From Gammaproteobacteria bacterium (GTDB lineage: Bacteria; Pseudomonadota; Gammaproteobacteria; UBA6429; Thiohalophilaceae): DNA of 38,771 bases. Under the pieces are notes generated by a model. The model was not told the DNA's origin and did not search any database. It saw only the letters and a program-made list of their open reading frames with translations. The position numbers and the translations under genes were made by a program. Below, one piece after another: positions 1 to 8,397 of the stretch (positions are counted from its first letter, which is position 1; the number at the start of each line of letters is the position of its first letter). The stretch spans positions 1 to 38,771 of the forward strand of contig JAOULO010000010.1 in assembly GCA_029881995.1 (NCBI GenBank), read 5' to 3'.

Positions 1-375
1 ATAGCCTCCCATTGTGAAATAGTTACCAAATGTGCGAGCACCTGAGACCAGCATGGGCTCTAAAGTTTTACGACTTTCTGCAGCAGCACCCTTGATACTT
101 GCTGTTATACTTGCGTTGTCAATCCGCTTACCTGTTTTGGCATCAAACAGCGCAACCATTACATGGTAATGTGTCCCTGCAGGGATACCACCATGCATCG
201 TCCCTTCAGGATGATGGCGAGGGTGTCCCTTAATCATTTCAGCCGGGATAACGCCCAGATAAATATCGACACCATCAACAAGTCGATGTAACGGATTATC
301 TGCTGCCCGTACGGGTAAAATATTTAACATCAGGGCTGCAGTGAATATTGTAACAAACCATTTCAATGTGTTCAT
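1..375 (-). CDS. Secreted protein of unknown family, C-terminus cut by window edge
   Basis: This frame is open to the left edge of the window, so only the first 125 residues are seen. The start ATG at 375 follows a strong AAGGAGGT ribosome site. Residues 1-24 form a signal peptide ending in VRA. The mature part carries a His/Gly-rich stretch (GHPRHHPEGTMHGG) followed by GTHYHVMVALFDAKTGKRI, which looks like a beta-sandwich domain with possible metal-binding histidines. I do not recognise the family. It is the last visible gene of the minus-strand copper run, 66 bases after the methyltransferase gene, which suggests a periplasmic role linked to metal handling; that is inference from position only. 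Confidence 0.7.
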   Translation of the reverse strand, partial: MNTLKWFVTIFTAALMLNILPVRAADNPLHRLVDGVDIYLGVIPAEMIKGHPRHHPEGTMHGGIPAGTHYHVMVALFDAKTGKRIDNASITASIKGAAAESRKTLEPMLVSGARTFGNYFTMGGY

Positions 376-441
376 ATCATTACCTCCTTGTTACCTGTGT
401 ATATAACTTCCTTTCAATGCTTTAAATAACATCTTTTAAGA

Positions 442-1092
442 TCATAATGGTGCTCGTAAAAAATCAGGCCATTCTCTTAATTTAGGAAAAAACATGGGTG
501 TTCTATTGCGATAGGATTGATATTGATCGCTATAACTGCTTGCCACTGTTCTTTCTTCAGCGCGGGAAAGTCTCACATAGGCATAGATCAAGATAGGCGC
601 CATAATCACCGTCAGCAGTGTTGGCCATTGAATGAGAAAAGCGACGATGACCAGAAACAGACCCGTATACTGTGGATGTCGGACGAAGGAATAAACACCT
701 GTGGTCACCAGGCTACCTTGTGCAGCATGCACCTGGCGCCAGCCTTTTGACATGAGGATATAACCCATAATCAGGAGTATCAGGCTCACTCCCATGACTA
801 AGGCCCATGCGAAATTAGAACCACCGAACACTACGACCCATAAATGGCCGTATTTATGGTTGAATGGTTGCAAGACGGGGTAGGCTTCTCCGAGCCAACC
901 GGTTAAGAGGTAAATGGTTAGGGGGAAACCGTACATTTCTGTAAACAGTGCCACCAGAAAAGCGGTGACAATGCCCATGTTTCGCCATTCGACTTTTCCC
1001 TGTGGTCTGATAAAACTCAGGATAAAAAACAGAAACAGGCCAATATTAAAAATGGCGATGACCCACATCCCATAGGCATAATCATGATCCAT
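442..1092 (-). CDS. Isoprenylcysteine carboxyl methyltransferase (ICMT)/PEMT-type membrane methyltransferase
   Basis: The 216-residue protein has about five hydrophobic membrane segments and the C-terminal signature of the ICMT/phospholipid methyltransferase superfamily: RHPQYTG at 138-144 and a downstream EE pair at 179-180 followed by a Tyr/Arg-rich tail. These residues bind S-adenosylmethionine in characterised members. Bacterial members methylate varied small or lipid substrates, and the substrate here cannot be read from the sequence. The gene lies 21 bases after the beta-propeller gene in the copper run. Similar methyltransferases are often found in heavy-metal resistance clusters, but their role there is unclear. 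Confidence 0.85.
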   Translation of the reverse strand: MDHDYAYGMWVIAIFNIGLFLFFILSFIRPQGKVEWRNMGIVTAFLVALFTEMYGFPLTIYLLTGWLGEAYPVLQPFNHKYGHLWVVVFGGSNFAWALVMGVSLILLIMGYILMSKGWRQVHAAQGSLVTTGVYSFVRHPQYTGLFLVIVAFLIQWPTLLTVIMAPILIYAYVRLSRAEERTVASSYSDQYQSYRNRTPMFFPKLREWPDFLRAPL

Positions 1093-1113
1093 ACACTAGC
1101 TCCTGACTGTTAT

Positions 1114-2100
1114 TCAGTTAACCACGGTCATCTGATGTGCCTCACCGGCTGGTAATTTAATGGTATTGATGACCTTCATGGTTTTCTGATCGACGACCCA
1201 GATCAAGGGTTGTTTGCGGCTGGAGACATACACCTTACCAGTACCGCGAATAGTATTCAGATGATAAGGGACCGGGGACAGCGCAATTTCACGTTTGGTA
1301 CCACTATCAGTGTCAATCGACACCAGTTTGTTTTCCTGCTTGCTACTGATAAACAGGGTCTTGCCGTCGTCGCCGATATCAAGTCCATGTACGGCCTTGC
1401 CAACCGAATAAGTCTTACTGACCTTGCCAGTCTTCACAGAGACGGCCGAAACCTTGCCGGTACCAGGGTTGGCTACATAGATGATTGATTCATCACCAGA
1501 GAAGGTTATGTGTTCCGGTGCTGGCCCGGATTCGAGCTGACGTAGAACTTTCCAGTTCTCAAGATCGATCTCACTGATATTATTACCACCGGTATTACTG
1601 ACATAAGCGCGTTTACCATTTTTGGTAATAACGGTGTAATTGGGCACCATGCCGGTCTTAATGTAACGCAGGATTTTATTCTCCTGCATGTCCAGTACGC
1701 TGACCTTACCGCGCAAGCCATGGGTCGATAATACATAGCGACCATCGGGTGTAATGGCCTGGTGGTGGGTCCAGCCCTTAACCGGGATAGTCGACATAAC
1801 ATGGCCATGAGCCGGATGGATTTTAAACAGCTTACTATTGTCTTTATCTTTCGGATCACCTGGTTTCAGTGGTTCTTCCTTTAAACTACCGGCAATCAGG
1901 TACTCTCCATCTGGGGTCGCCACCAGGCCATGGGGATTATCGACACCGGGGTAACTGGCGGTAATGCTATCTGTCGCAGCATCCACGGCAATCACCTGGT
2001 TACCCGAACCCAGCGGGATATAAACCGTTGGTGATGCGTACAGGGAGTTAATTGATGTACCAAATATTAATAAACCTGTTAGAGCATTTTTTAGTTTCAT
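1114..2100 (-). CDS. YncE-family YVTN beta-propeller protein, secreted
   Basis: The 328-residue product starts with a signal peptide ending near SLYA (residue 22) and continues as repeated blades of about 42 residues. Blade motifs include VYIPLGSGNQVIAVD, VLSTHGLRGKVSVLD, AYVSNTGGNNISEID, IYVANPGTGKVSAVS, LFISSKQENKLVSID and VYVSSRKQPLIWVVD, the usual YVTN/YncE pattern for a seven-bladed propeller. An AAGGA ribosome site lies nine bases before the ATG. It is expected in the periplasm. YncE-like proteins often accompany metal or redox enzymes, but no enzymatic residues are evident, so a binding or scaffold role is more likely than catalysis. Confidence 0.88.
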   Translation of the reverse strand: MKLKNALTGLLIFGTSINSLYASPTVYIPLGSGNQVIAVDAATDSITASYPGVDNPHGLVATPDGEYLIAGSLKEEPLKPGDPKDKDNSKLFKIHPAHGHVMSTIPVKGWTHHQAITPDGRYVLSTHGLRGKVSVLDMQENKILRYIKTGMVPNYTVITKNGKRAYVSNTGGNNISEIDLENWKVLRQLESGPAPEHITFSGDESIIYVANPGTGKVSAVSVKTGKVSKTYSVGKAVHGLDIGDDGKTLFISSKQENKLVSIDTDSGTKREIALSPVPYHLNTIRGTGKVYVSSRKQPLIWVVDQKTMKVINTIKLPAGEAHQMTVVN

Positions 2101-2141
2101 GGTTATGTCATCCTTATTTATTCATAAGTCATTTTCTTAGT

Positions 2142-2720
2142 TCAATGCTTATGGTTGCTGTGACCGGCATGACCATCGTCTTGCTGATCGTTTGTTTTTT
2201 CATCCAGTGCATCATGGCCATGTCCACCACCGGCTGGATGTTCATGGGCATGGCCCTCACCTTCACTCTTTGGCAGTGACATGACACCAAGGCCATAACG
2301 ATAAACCACCTCACCTCCATGCCAGGCCGTGGTGCCGAGTAAAAGCAACAGGCCAACCAGTAATGAAACAAACAGTTTAGATGGACTTTTTTGCCCTGTT
2401 TTTTTACTGCGCCACAACCAGAATGCAATAATGGTCAGGACTGTAATGGTTGCTAGCGCCCAGTTACGATGAACCGTCATTGCGGCATGGGAAGGGGTAT
2501 CGTGAGCAACTGTGTTATAGGCATACCAGCCCGCAAGCCCTGTTGCGATAGTGATGATTGCGCCTATCCAGAAGTTCCATTCAGCGACTTTGTACATCGT
2601 CTGTTGTGTAGATTCGTTCTTGTTAAATACACCAAGAACAAATAACACGATCGCAATACTAAGCAGGGCCACCGTAAAGTGGACGAAGATCGGGTGCCAA
2701 TTTGGAATTATTTCTATCAT
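2142..2720 (-). CDS. DUF2231 inner-membrane protein with His-rich tail
   Basis: The 192-residue protein begins with the DUF2231 hallmark WHPIFVHFTVALL (residues 8-20) and has four predicted membrane helices. The last 45 residues are soluble and rich in His, Asp and Gly, including HAHEHPAGGGHGHD and a terminal HAGHSNHKH, a likely metal-binding tail. DUF2231 proteins are uncharacterised membrane proteins, and some have been proposed to bind heme or metal. The position between the SHOCT protein (36 bases) and the beta-propeller (41 bases) supports a metal-related task. The His tail probably binds copper or another transition metal, but this is inferred from composition. Confidence 0.85.
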   Translation of the reverse strand: MIEIIPNWHPIFVHFTVALLSIAIVLFVLGVFNKNESTQQTMYKVAEWNFWIGAIITIATGLAGWYAYNTVAHDTPSHAAMTVHRNWALATITVLTIIAFWLWRSKKTGQKSPSKLFVSLLVGLLLLLGTTAWHGGEVVYRYGLGVMSLPKSEGEGHAHEHPAGGGHGHDALDEKTNDQQDDGHAGHSNHKH

Positions 2721-2755
2721 ATATATTTCTCTATATAGTTGTTAAACAAACGGTC

Positions 2756-2977
2756 CTATTTTTTTTCAATTTCTTTGCGCTGTTCAATGAACTGTTCTTC
2801 CGAAATTTCACCACGGGCGTAACGCTTTTTAAGTATCTCCAGCGCAGATTCCTGTGAATAATCATCACTTGATCGCAGTGAAGCTTTAACTAAATAAAAC
2901 AGTCCGACAAAAATTAATATCCACACTACCCACATAAACACGCTACCAAATAACATACTTCCACCATTACCCATCAT
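2756..2977 (-). CDS. SHOCT-domain small membrane protein
   Basis: The 73-residue protein has one membrane helix (about residues 9-28) and a C-terminal SHOCT motif, seen as SALEILKKRYARGEISEEQF (about 43-62). SHOCT domains are short oligomerisation or interaction modules at the C-terminus of many small membrane proteins. Two ATG codons stand in tandem at the start, and the GAGG ribosome site lies inside the end of the upstream P-II-like gene, which it overlaps by 11 bases. This points to translational coupling. Small SHOCT proteins are common next to copper ATPases in proteobacteria and are often annotated simply as hypothetical. Confidence 0.85.
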   Translation of the reverse strand: MMGNGGSMLFGSVFMWVVWILIFVGLFYLVKASLRSSDDYSQESALEILKKRYARGEISEEQFIEQRKEIEKK

Positions 2978-3290
2978 GGCTTACCTCCTCAAACTCACTG
3001 ATATGTATAAAATCTTCAACTGGCAGGATCGCGATCACACCATCAGAACTTAGTCCCTGATGGACCGTGCGTGCTATTGTCTCGGCTATGTGCCGGGCAT
3101 TTTCCTGTTCGGTAAAGATCTCGATCCGGCCGCAATCGGATAGATTGTCCCTGCTGTAATAATTACGGTATTCTCCAAGCCCATGCACCTTGGTAATCGT
3201 CATACCCTTTACCCCAATGGCCAGCAAAGCCTGTTCGGTTTCATCGAGCGACATAGAGGGAATGATGGCCGTTACTTTTCGATAGTTCAT
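2967..3290 (-). CDS. P-II-like regulatory protein of the metal-resistance type
   Basis: The start at 3290 (MNYRKVTAIIP) is chosen over an upstream ATG because an AGGAGGTG ribosome site lies directly before it. The 107-residue product matches the ferredoxin-like trimeric P-II fold: MNYRKVTAIIPSMSLDETEQAL at the first strand and helix, VKGMTITKVHGLGEY before the T-loop, and RIEIFT for the next strand. The T-loop is short and lacks the uridylylated Tyr context of GlnB/GlnK. The B-loop reads GLSSDGVIAILPVE where canonical P-II proteins have TGxxGDGKIF, so ATP binding is probably weakened or lost. Its place 13 bases after the copper ATPase gene suggests metal sensing or modulation of efflux rather than nitrogen control. 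Confidence 0.85.
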   Translation of the reverse strand: MNYRKVTAIIPSMSLDETEQALLAIGVKGMTITKVHGLGEYRNYYSRDNLSDCGRIEIFTEQENARHIAETIARTVHQGLSSDGVIAILPVEDFIHISEFEEVSHDG

Positions 3291-3303
3291 TTCACACCTC
3301 CTG

Positions 3304-5712
3304 TTAAAGTTTTGCCCGCCGCAGGCGTAGTGCATTTGTAATCACCGACACAGAGCTGAAACTCATCGCGGCGGCGGCAATCATGGGGGACAGTAAAATA
3401 CCAAAGACGGGATACAACACACCGGCCGCTACCGGAACACCTGCGGTGTTATAGATAAAAGCAAAGAAAAGGTTCTGTCTGATATTGCGCATGGTAGCGC
3501 GACTCAAACGACGGGCTCGAACAATACCTCGCAGGTCTCCCTTTATCAGGGTTACTCCTGCACTTTCCATGGCCACATCGGTTCCTGTACCCATGGCGAT
3601 ACCCACCTGGGCCTGGGCCAGGGCCGGTGCATCATTGATACCGTCCCCTGCCATGGCGACCACACGTCCTTCAGCCTGTAACTGTTTAACGATCTCGGCC
3701 TTTTGCTCCGGCAGGACTTCGGCCTGTACCTGATCGATATTCAACTTGCTCGCGACCGCTTCAGCCGTGCGCTTGCTGTCACCTGTTAACATGACAATAT
3801 GAATCCCTTCGGCATGTAAATCATCTATGGCCTCTGCAGTTGTCAACTTAATGGGATCAGCAACACAAATCAGACCTGCAGCCTGCTTATCAATGGCCAG
3901 CAACATGACAGTCTGCCCCTCGGCACGTAGTTTGTCGGCCTGTTGTGGAAGGTCACCTGCATCGATATCAAGACTTTCCAGTAGTTTAATATTGCCCAGT
4001 GCCACATTGTGGCCATCGACTTCTCCAATCACCCCTTTTCCTGTCACCGACTGAAAATCAGTGGTCTGACTCAGGCTGATGTTTAATTCCTCAGCACCAC
4101 GCACAATTGCCTCAGCCAAAGGATGTTCACTCGCTCTCTCCAGACTGGCTGCAAGTTTTAGTGCATCATTCTGGTTAAAACCATTCCTGGTGTACACAGA
4201 CTCCAGTTTGGGCTTGCCTTCCGTTAATGTACCGGTCTTGTCCACCACGAGGGTGTCAACCTTTTCCATGATCTCCAGGGCCTCGGCATTCTTTATTAAG
4301 ACTCCGGCCATGGCCCCACGACCGGTACCGACCATGATGGAAATAGGCGTGGCCAGTCCCAGCGCACAGGGGCAGGCAATGATCAACACAGCAACCGCAT
4401 TAACAATCGCAAAGGCAAGACGGGGTTCCGGCCCCCATCCCCACCAGACAATAAAGGCTGAGATAGCAACAAACACCACTGCAGGTACAAAGTAGGCGGC
4501 AACCAGGTCCGCCAGTTTCTGGATAGGAGCACGTGAGCGCTGTGCCTCGGCCACCATCTGCACGATCTGCGACAACAGGGTGTCACTACCAATACGTTCG
4601 GCCACCATCACCAGGCTACCCGTACCATTGACAGTTGCGCCAATCAGTTTGTCGCCATCCATCTTACTGACCGGGATGGGTTCGCCTGTGACCATGGATT
4701 CATCGACGTAACTGTCACCTTCAATGACCACACCATCCACGGGAATCTTTTCACCCGGGCGAATACGCAAAACATCGCCCAGCCTGACTTCTTCAAGGGG
4801 GATATCTTCTTCTTTACCATCACTGTGAATAATACGCGCGGTATTGGGAGCAAGACCGAGCAGAAGTTTAATAGCGGCATTGGTTTTAGAGCGGGCCCGC
4901 AGCTCCAGCACCTGGCCCAGTAATACCAGGGCGGTAATCACGGCAGCTGCTTCGAAATAAACAGCAACGGTTCCATCACCATGTTGCATGACGGCAGGAA
5001 ATATCTGAGGCAGTAACATCGCTGTTACACTATATAGCCAGGCCACGGCGACCCCGAGACCAATCAACGTAAACATGTTCAGGTTTCGAGTCACGAGCGA
5101 CTGCCAGCCACGCACGAAAAACGGCCAGCCACCCCATAACACCACGGGTGTTGCGAGGACAAATTCAGTCCACTGTACCGCCTTCATACTTAAACCTGTT
5201 GGTAACCATTGCGGCATCATATCGGCAAGCATCGCGAGGACAAACACTGGCAGAGCAAGCACCACACTGATCCAGAACCGACGTGACATATCGATCAGCT
5301 CTTCATTCTGTTCTTCGACTTGCACGGTTCGAGGTTCCAGGGCCATGCCGCATTTAGGGCAACTGCCGGGTTCATCCTGAACGATCTCAGGATGCATGGG
5401 ACAGGTGTATTCTGTTCTGGTTTGCACGGGTGGGAGTCCCATCGGTTCCAGTGCCATACCACAGTCAGGACAGGTGCCCGGTCCCTGCTGCTGCACTTCA
5501 GGGTGCATAGGGCAGGTATAAATGGCATTTTTATCCGCTTCGGTTAACTCTGCCTGTTTGCTTTTTTCTTTATGTAGATACGACTCAGGGGCAGCCCTGA
5601 ACTTGTCATGACAGCCATTTGAACAGAAATACCAGTCAGCACCATGATACTGCATATGTGCGGCGGCCTTATCTTGCTCAACGGTCATACCACAGACGGG
5701 ATCAATTGCCAT
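3304..5712 (-). CDS. Heavy-metal (copper) translocating P1B-type ATPase with YHS and two HMBD domains
   Basis: An ATP-driven exporter, most likely of Cu(I), in the inner membrane. With the start at [10 protein letters not shown] (AGGTG site six bases upstream; two further in-frame ATGs lie upstream) it has 802 residues. A YHS domain (1-46, C7, C30, C34) is followed by two HMBD modules with YTCPMHPE (65-90 and 102-127). Core motifs are TGE at 342, the metal-site CPC at 447-449, phosphorylated Asp491 in DKTGT, SEHP at 528 and GDGINDAP at 689. YN at 754 and MSFSS at 783 in the last helices fit the copper subgroup. It contains no classical N-terminal HMA domain. It follows the Met-rich secreted protein by 25 bases. 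Often called copA, but that name is used here for the oxidase at 9117-10943. Confidence 0.95.
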   Translation of the reverse strand: MAIDPVCGMTVEQDKAAAHMQYHGADWYFCSNGCHDKFRAAPESYLHKEKSKQAELTEADKNAIYTCPMHPEVQQQGPGTCPDCGMALEPMGLPPVQTRTEYTCPMHPEIVQDEPGSCPKCGMALEPRTVQVEEQNEELIDMSRRFWISVVLALPVFVLAMLADMMPQWLPTGLSMKAVQWTEFVLATPVVLWGGWPFFVRGWQSLVTRNLNMFTLIGLGVAVAWLYSVTAMLLPQIFPAVMQHGDGTVAVYFEAAAVITALVLLGQVLELRARSKTNAAIKLLLGLAPNTARIIHSDGKEEDIPLEEVRLGDVLRIRPGEKIPVDGVVIEGDSYVDESMVTGEPIPVSKMDGDKLIGATVNGTGSLVMVAERIGSDTLLSQIVQMVAEAQRSRAPIQKLADLVAAYFVPAVVFVAISAFIVWWGWGPEPRLAFAIVNAVAVLIIACPCALGLATPISIMVGTGRGAMAGVLIKNAEALEIMEKVDTLVVDKTGTLTEGKPKLESVYTRNGFNQNDALKLAASLERASEHPLAEAIVRGAEELNISLSQTTDFQSVTGKGVIGEVDGHNVALGNIKLLESLDIDAGDLPQQADKLRAEGQTVMLLAIDKQAAGLICVADPIKLTTAEAIDDLHAEGIHIVMLTGDSKRTAEAVASKLNIDQVQAEVLPEQKAEIVKQLQAEGRVVAMAGDGINDAPALAQAQVGIAMGTGTDVAMESAGVTLIKGDLRGIVRARRLSRATMRNIRQNLFFAFIYNTAGVPVAAGVLYPVFGILLSPMIAAAAMSFSSVSVITNALRLRRAKL

Positions 5713-5737
5713 TGTCATCACCTGCATCCATCGTTAT

Positions 5738-6103
5738 TTATTTCATATCCATCATCATCTTTTGCTGGTCCATCATATTTTCCATCATCATTTGCATCAT
5801 GTTCATACGATTTCCCATGTGTTCCATACGCTGATCCATATTCATGTCTTTCATCATCTTCTCATGCATATTGGCATCGCCCATCATGCCCTTCATATTC
5901 ATCATCATCTCCATATGCTCATGCATCATCTTCATACGGTCTTTTGAATTACCGGACTTTTCCATTCGCTCCATCATATGGTCCATTTTTTTATCTTGTG
6001 TATGCATGCTATCCATATCCATCATGCCGCCCATACCCATTGCAAAAGCACTGGTACCAATAACAAAAGTGGATAAAATAATTGTGCTAGTCAGTTTTTT
6101 CAT
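5738..6103 (-). CDS. Methionine-rich secreted protein, probable periplasmic copper binder
   Basis: A 121-residue product with a clear signal peptide (residues 1-21, ending SAFA) and a mature part in which about 39 of 100 residues are Met, mixed with Asp, Glu, Lys and His in MxxM and MMM clusters. Such Met clusters bind Cu(I) in CusF, CopC and PcoE-type proteins. The chain has no Cys and looks helical and poorly folded, so a copper sponge or donor role in the periplasm is likely. It is the first gene of the eight-gene run and has an AGGAG ribosome site. Reverse-strand frames here are long only because ATG/CAT repeats make few stops; they are not genes. Confidence 0.85.
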   Translation of the reverse strand: MKKLTSTIILSTFVIGTSAFAMGMGGMMDMDSMHTQDKKMDHMMERMEKSGNSKDRMKMMHEHMEMMMNMKGMMGDANMHEKMMKDMNMDQRMEHMGNRMNMMQMMMENMMDQQKMMMDMK

Positions 6104-6310
6104 GGTCGTCTCCTGTTTCAGGTTTTCCGTTAGGAATCTTCCTGTGTTAATCGATAGCGGTTTCGATAAGCTGGCAAATCATACCGCCATCGGGTAATTT
6201 GTCCGGTCTTCCTTTCCAGTTAGCTAGTGCCTTTTCCATGAGGTGCACTTACATAATAGGGGGGGAACAGGCTAAACCCGTTATATAGTTTGTTCAGATT
6301 GTTACAGAAT
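6104..6310 (-). promoter_or_regulatory. Upstream region of the copper ATPase operon
   Basis: These 207 bases lie between the AraC-type regulator gene and the Met-rich gene, both on the minus strand. They must carry the promoter of the eight-gene run unless it is read from the regulator gene. I could not identify a convincing dyad of the CueR type or a unique -35/-10 pair, so the exact site is open. A run of seven G residues on the plus strand lies near 6263. Confidence 0.4.
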
Positions 6311-6886
6311 TTACACTTTATCGAGCGGGGAGCGATCAGACACAGATTTCATGGATTTAAAATGACTGGGTGTCATGCCAGTGACCTTTTTAAACTGGCC
6401 ACTCATGTGGGCAACACTGCTGAAGCCAAGCTGATAGGCAATCTCGCCCAGACTCAACTCATCATAGACCAGCAGTTCCCTGACCTTTTCGATACGCTGG
6501 CGAATGAAAAACTGCTCAATGGTGATGCCTTCAACAGAAGAGAACAGGTTACTGAGGTAATGGTAATCACGGTTCAGGCTTTCCTGAATTTGATGGGAGA
6601 GTTTGACCTTATTATCGCCGTTTGTGTGGTTGATGATGTCCAGGCAGGTCAGTTTTATTTTCTCAATCATCTGCGACTGTTTGTTGTCAAGAAAGGCAAA
6701 CCCCAAAACCTCAAGCCTTGTGCGGAGTTGAGATTCAACTTCAGCCAGGTCCTGTTCACCAAATGCATCACCAAAGTCGATCTCACCCAGCTTGACGGAT
6801 TTAGCCGTGAGCGACAGTTCTTGCAGAACATTTTCCACGGCCATAATGCAGCGATCACAGACCATGTTTTTGATGAATAGCTTCAT
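6311..6886 (-). CDS. AraC-family regulator with N-terminal metallochaperone-like MxCxxC segment
   Basis: A 191-residue protein. Residues 1-75 begin with MKLFIKNMVCDRC, an M8-x-C10-x-x-C13 motif of the heavy-metal-associated (HMA) type, on a ferredoxin-like layout. Residues about 85-185 form a double helix-turn-helix AraC domain, with LGEIAYQLGFSSVAHMSGQFKKVTG as the second helix-turn-helix and a final GMTPSHFK. The usual arabinose-type sensor domain is missing. The AAGGAT ribosome site stands directly before the ATG. The gene sits 207 bases upstream of the copper export run on the same strand, so it is a good candidate for its Cu(I)-responsive activator. That metal is the ligand is inferred from the motif and position. 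Confidence 0.88.
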   Translation of the reverse strand: MKLFIKNMVCDRCIMAVENVLQELSLTAKSVKLGEIDFGDAFGEQDLAEVESQLRTRLEVLGFAFLDNKQSQMIEKIKLTCLDIINHTNGDNKVKLSHQIQESLNRDYHYLSNLFSSVEGITIEQFFIRQRIEKVRELLVYDELSLGEIAYQLGFSSVAHMSGQFKKVTGMTPSHFKSMKSVSDRSPLDKV

Positions 6887-7076
6887 ATCCTTCTAATGCA
6901 CCTGTCCCATATACCGGTAAAGTTTGCCACGAAGCCTCGAAATCGACGCCAGGGCAGCAGGAAAACATAAGTTTTGTTCATTACCACGCTTTGTGTGGGA
7001 ATGGATAAATACCCAGTCACATCTTCCATCAAATGGTATGCTTCATCAAGCATTTGCAGGGAGCGCCCATCAAACC

Positions 7077-7751
7077 ATGTCCAACCTGTCCGCCAAACCC
7101 AAACTACTGCTGTTGGTTATGCTCGGTTTTGTCGGCCTGTTCATCTATCGGGTACTCGATACCCAGGGCTTGCTCGCCGCCATGCAGGACGGCCAGCGCA
7201 TCCTGAGCTATCTGCAATCACTGGGACTGTTCGGCCCAGTGATGATCATCATTATGATGACTGTGGCGATCATGGTCAGTCCCTTACCCAGTGCACCCAT
7301 CGCCATTGCCGCCGGTGCCGCTTATGGTCATGGGTGGGGAACACTGTATGTCTTGCTGGGATCACTGTGTGGTGCGATCGGTGCATTTATGATCGGCCGC
7401 TACCTGGGTTACGAAGCCGTGCGAAACTATGCCGAGCGACGCCTACCCAAACGCCTTTATGATTCACAAAACACCCTCATGGGGTTTGTTCTGCTGACCC
7501 GGCTCATGCCCTTCCTCTCCTTCGACATCATCAGCTACGCCGCCGGACTTACCCCACTCACCCTCTGGCGCTTCATCCTGGCCACCGGCATCGGCATTGC
7601 CCCCGCCAGTTTCCTGCTCGCCCACATCGGCAGTGAATTTGCCACCACCGAACTCAATCGCATCGCCATGGCCCTGCTGTTACTGGTCGTTGTGTCAGTG
7701 GTGTTGATGTTGGTCAGGTTGAGATGGGGTAGTGATTCGAAACAGTCTTAA
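7077..7751 (+). CDS. TVP38/TMEM64 (DedA-like) family membrane protein
   Basis: The frame opens at 6924, but the first 51 codons are hydrophilic and unlike the family, so the ATG at 7077 (MSNLSAKPKLLLLVMLG) is preferred; its ribosome site (AGGGA, about 14 bases away) is only fair. The resulting 224-residue protein has about five membrane segments and the VTT/SNARE-associated signature: PLPSAPIAIAAGAAYGHGWGT, followed by GAIGAFMIGRYLGY and LLTRLMPFLSFDIISYAAGLTPLTLWRF. Family members act in membrane lipid transport or homeostasis; the substrate is unknown. It lies divergent from the AraC-type gene and is often seen near metal-resistance genes (for example mercury reductase loci). Confidence 0.88.
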   Translation: MSNLSAKPKLLLLVMLGFVGLFIYRVLDTQGLLAAMQDGQRILSYLQSLGLFGPVMIIIMMTVAIMVSPLPSAPIAIAAGAAYGHGWGTLYVLLGSLCGAIGAFMIGRYLGYEAVRNYAERRLPKRLYDSQNTLMGFVLLTRLMPFLSFDIISYAAGLTPLTLWRFILATGIGIAPASFLLAHIGSEFATTELNRIAMALLLLVVVSVVLMLVRLRWGSDSKQS

Positions 7752-7868
7752 AATCAACAGATCTGACGGGGGCAATGCCAATCGCCACATAGTGTAAACC
7801 CTAAAAACTGGGGTCAGTTCACTTGATTGAGAAACAAATAATTGATATCTAACCCAAGTTTATTAAGC

Positions 7869-8312
7869 TTATCTCACACTGCCTGGCTTATCACTAACAA
7901 ATGGCCTGAAACTCGCACTAAACGGTTTCTCACCTGCGATGTGTATCGATACCTCAAATTTCAGATCTTTAGTCTCCTCAAACTCACCGCTACCGACGAG
8001 TAGATTATTGTCATCAGCATAGAGTTTAAAGTGGCTATCTGTTGTACCTGAAAGAACAAATACCGTTGCGCTACTCATGCCCAGCTCGACTGGTTTGCCG
8101 TTATTATCATTAACGGTGAGGTGAACCTGTTTGCCATTGATGTGTATGCTTAATTGATAGCGGTCGGCTGCGGCAATGGTGGCAGGGGCAGGCTTGTGCG
8201 TTTTTTGACGTTGGTACTTTTTTGTGTAGGTGTTGCCACCGCCGCCATGGGCGAAGCTGGTGGCGGGCAGCATGAGTACTAACAGGTATGTGATGACGAG
8301 AACAAATTTCAC
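7869..8312 (-). CDS. Small secreted protein of the copper cluster
   Basis: A GTG start at 8312 is chosen because a GGAG site lies eight bases before it and because it places a proper signal peptide at the N-terminus (MKFVLVITYLLVLMLPATSFA). The mature protein starts with HGGGGN and has a Lys/Gln-rich linker, then a beta-rich domain with VHLTVNDNNGKPVELGMSSATVFVLSG and a repeat-like FKLYADDNNLLVGSGEFEE. This resembles a small immunoglobulin-like periplasmic fold. I do not recognise a named family. It follows copB by 85 bases with a strong hairpin between them, so it is probably a less expressed last member of the copAB transcript. Confidence 0.75.
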   Translation of the reverse strand: MKFVLVITYLLVLMLPATSFAHGGGGNTYTKKYQRQKTHKPAPATIAAADRYQLSIHINGKQVHLTVNDNNGKPVELGMSSATVFVLSGTTDSHFKLYADDNNLLVGSGEFEETKDLKFEVSIHIAGEKPFSASFRPFVSDKPGSVR

Positions 8313-8356
8313 AGGTATTTCTCCAATATGATATAAATAGTTTAACAAAGGTGAAC

Positions 8357-8380
8357 CGGGCCAGTCTTGCGACTGGCCCG
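8357..8380 (-). terminator. Perfect 10-bp hairpin between copB and the downstream small gene
   Basis: Arms CGGGCCAGTC and GACTGGCCCG pair without mismatch. On the minus strand the loop is GCAA, a stable GNRA tetraloop. No clean T-run follows on the minus strand, so it is a partial terminator or an mRNA-stabilising element protecting the 3' end of copB rather than a full terminator. Confidence 0.6.
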
Positions 8381-8397
8381 ATGATTTGTCGACTTAT

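Noticed and set aside
5644-6063. Long plus-strand frames opposite the Met-rich gene (Tyr/Ser- or His-rich products)
   Set aside because: They are mirror frames created by repeated ATG codons on the other strand; no ribosome site and improbable composition.
6924-7076. N-terminal extension of the TVP38-type gene from the ATG at 6924
   Set aside because: Hydrophilic and unlike the family; the downstream ATG at 7077 begins directly at the first membrane helix.
7806-7826. Possible REP-type repeat (GGGTCAGTT occurs here and near 17808)
   Set aside because: Only a nine-base core is shared and no transposase or further copies are seen; chance is sufficient.
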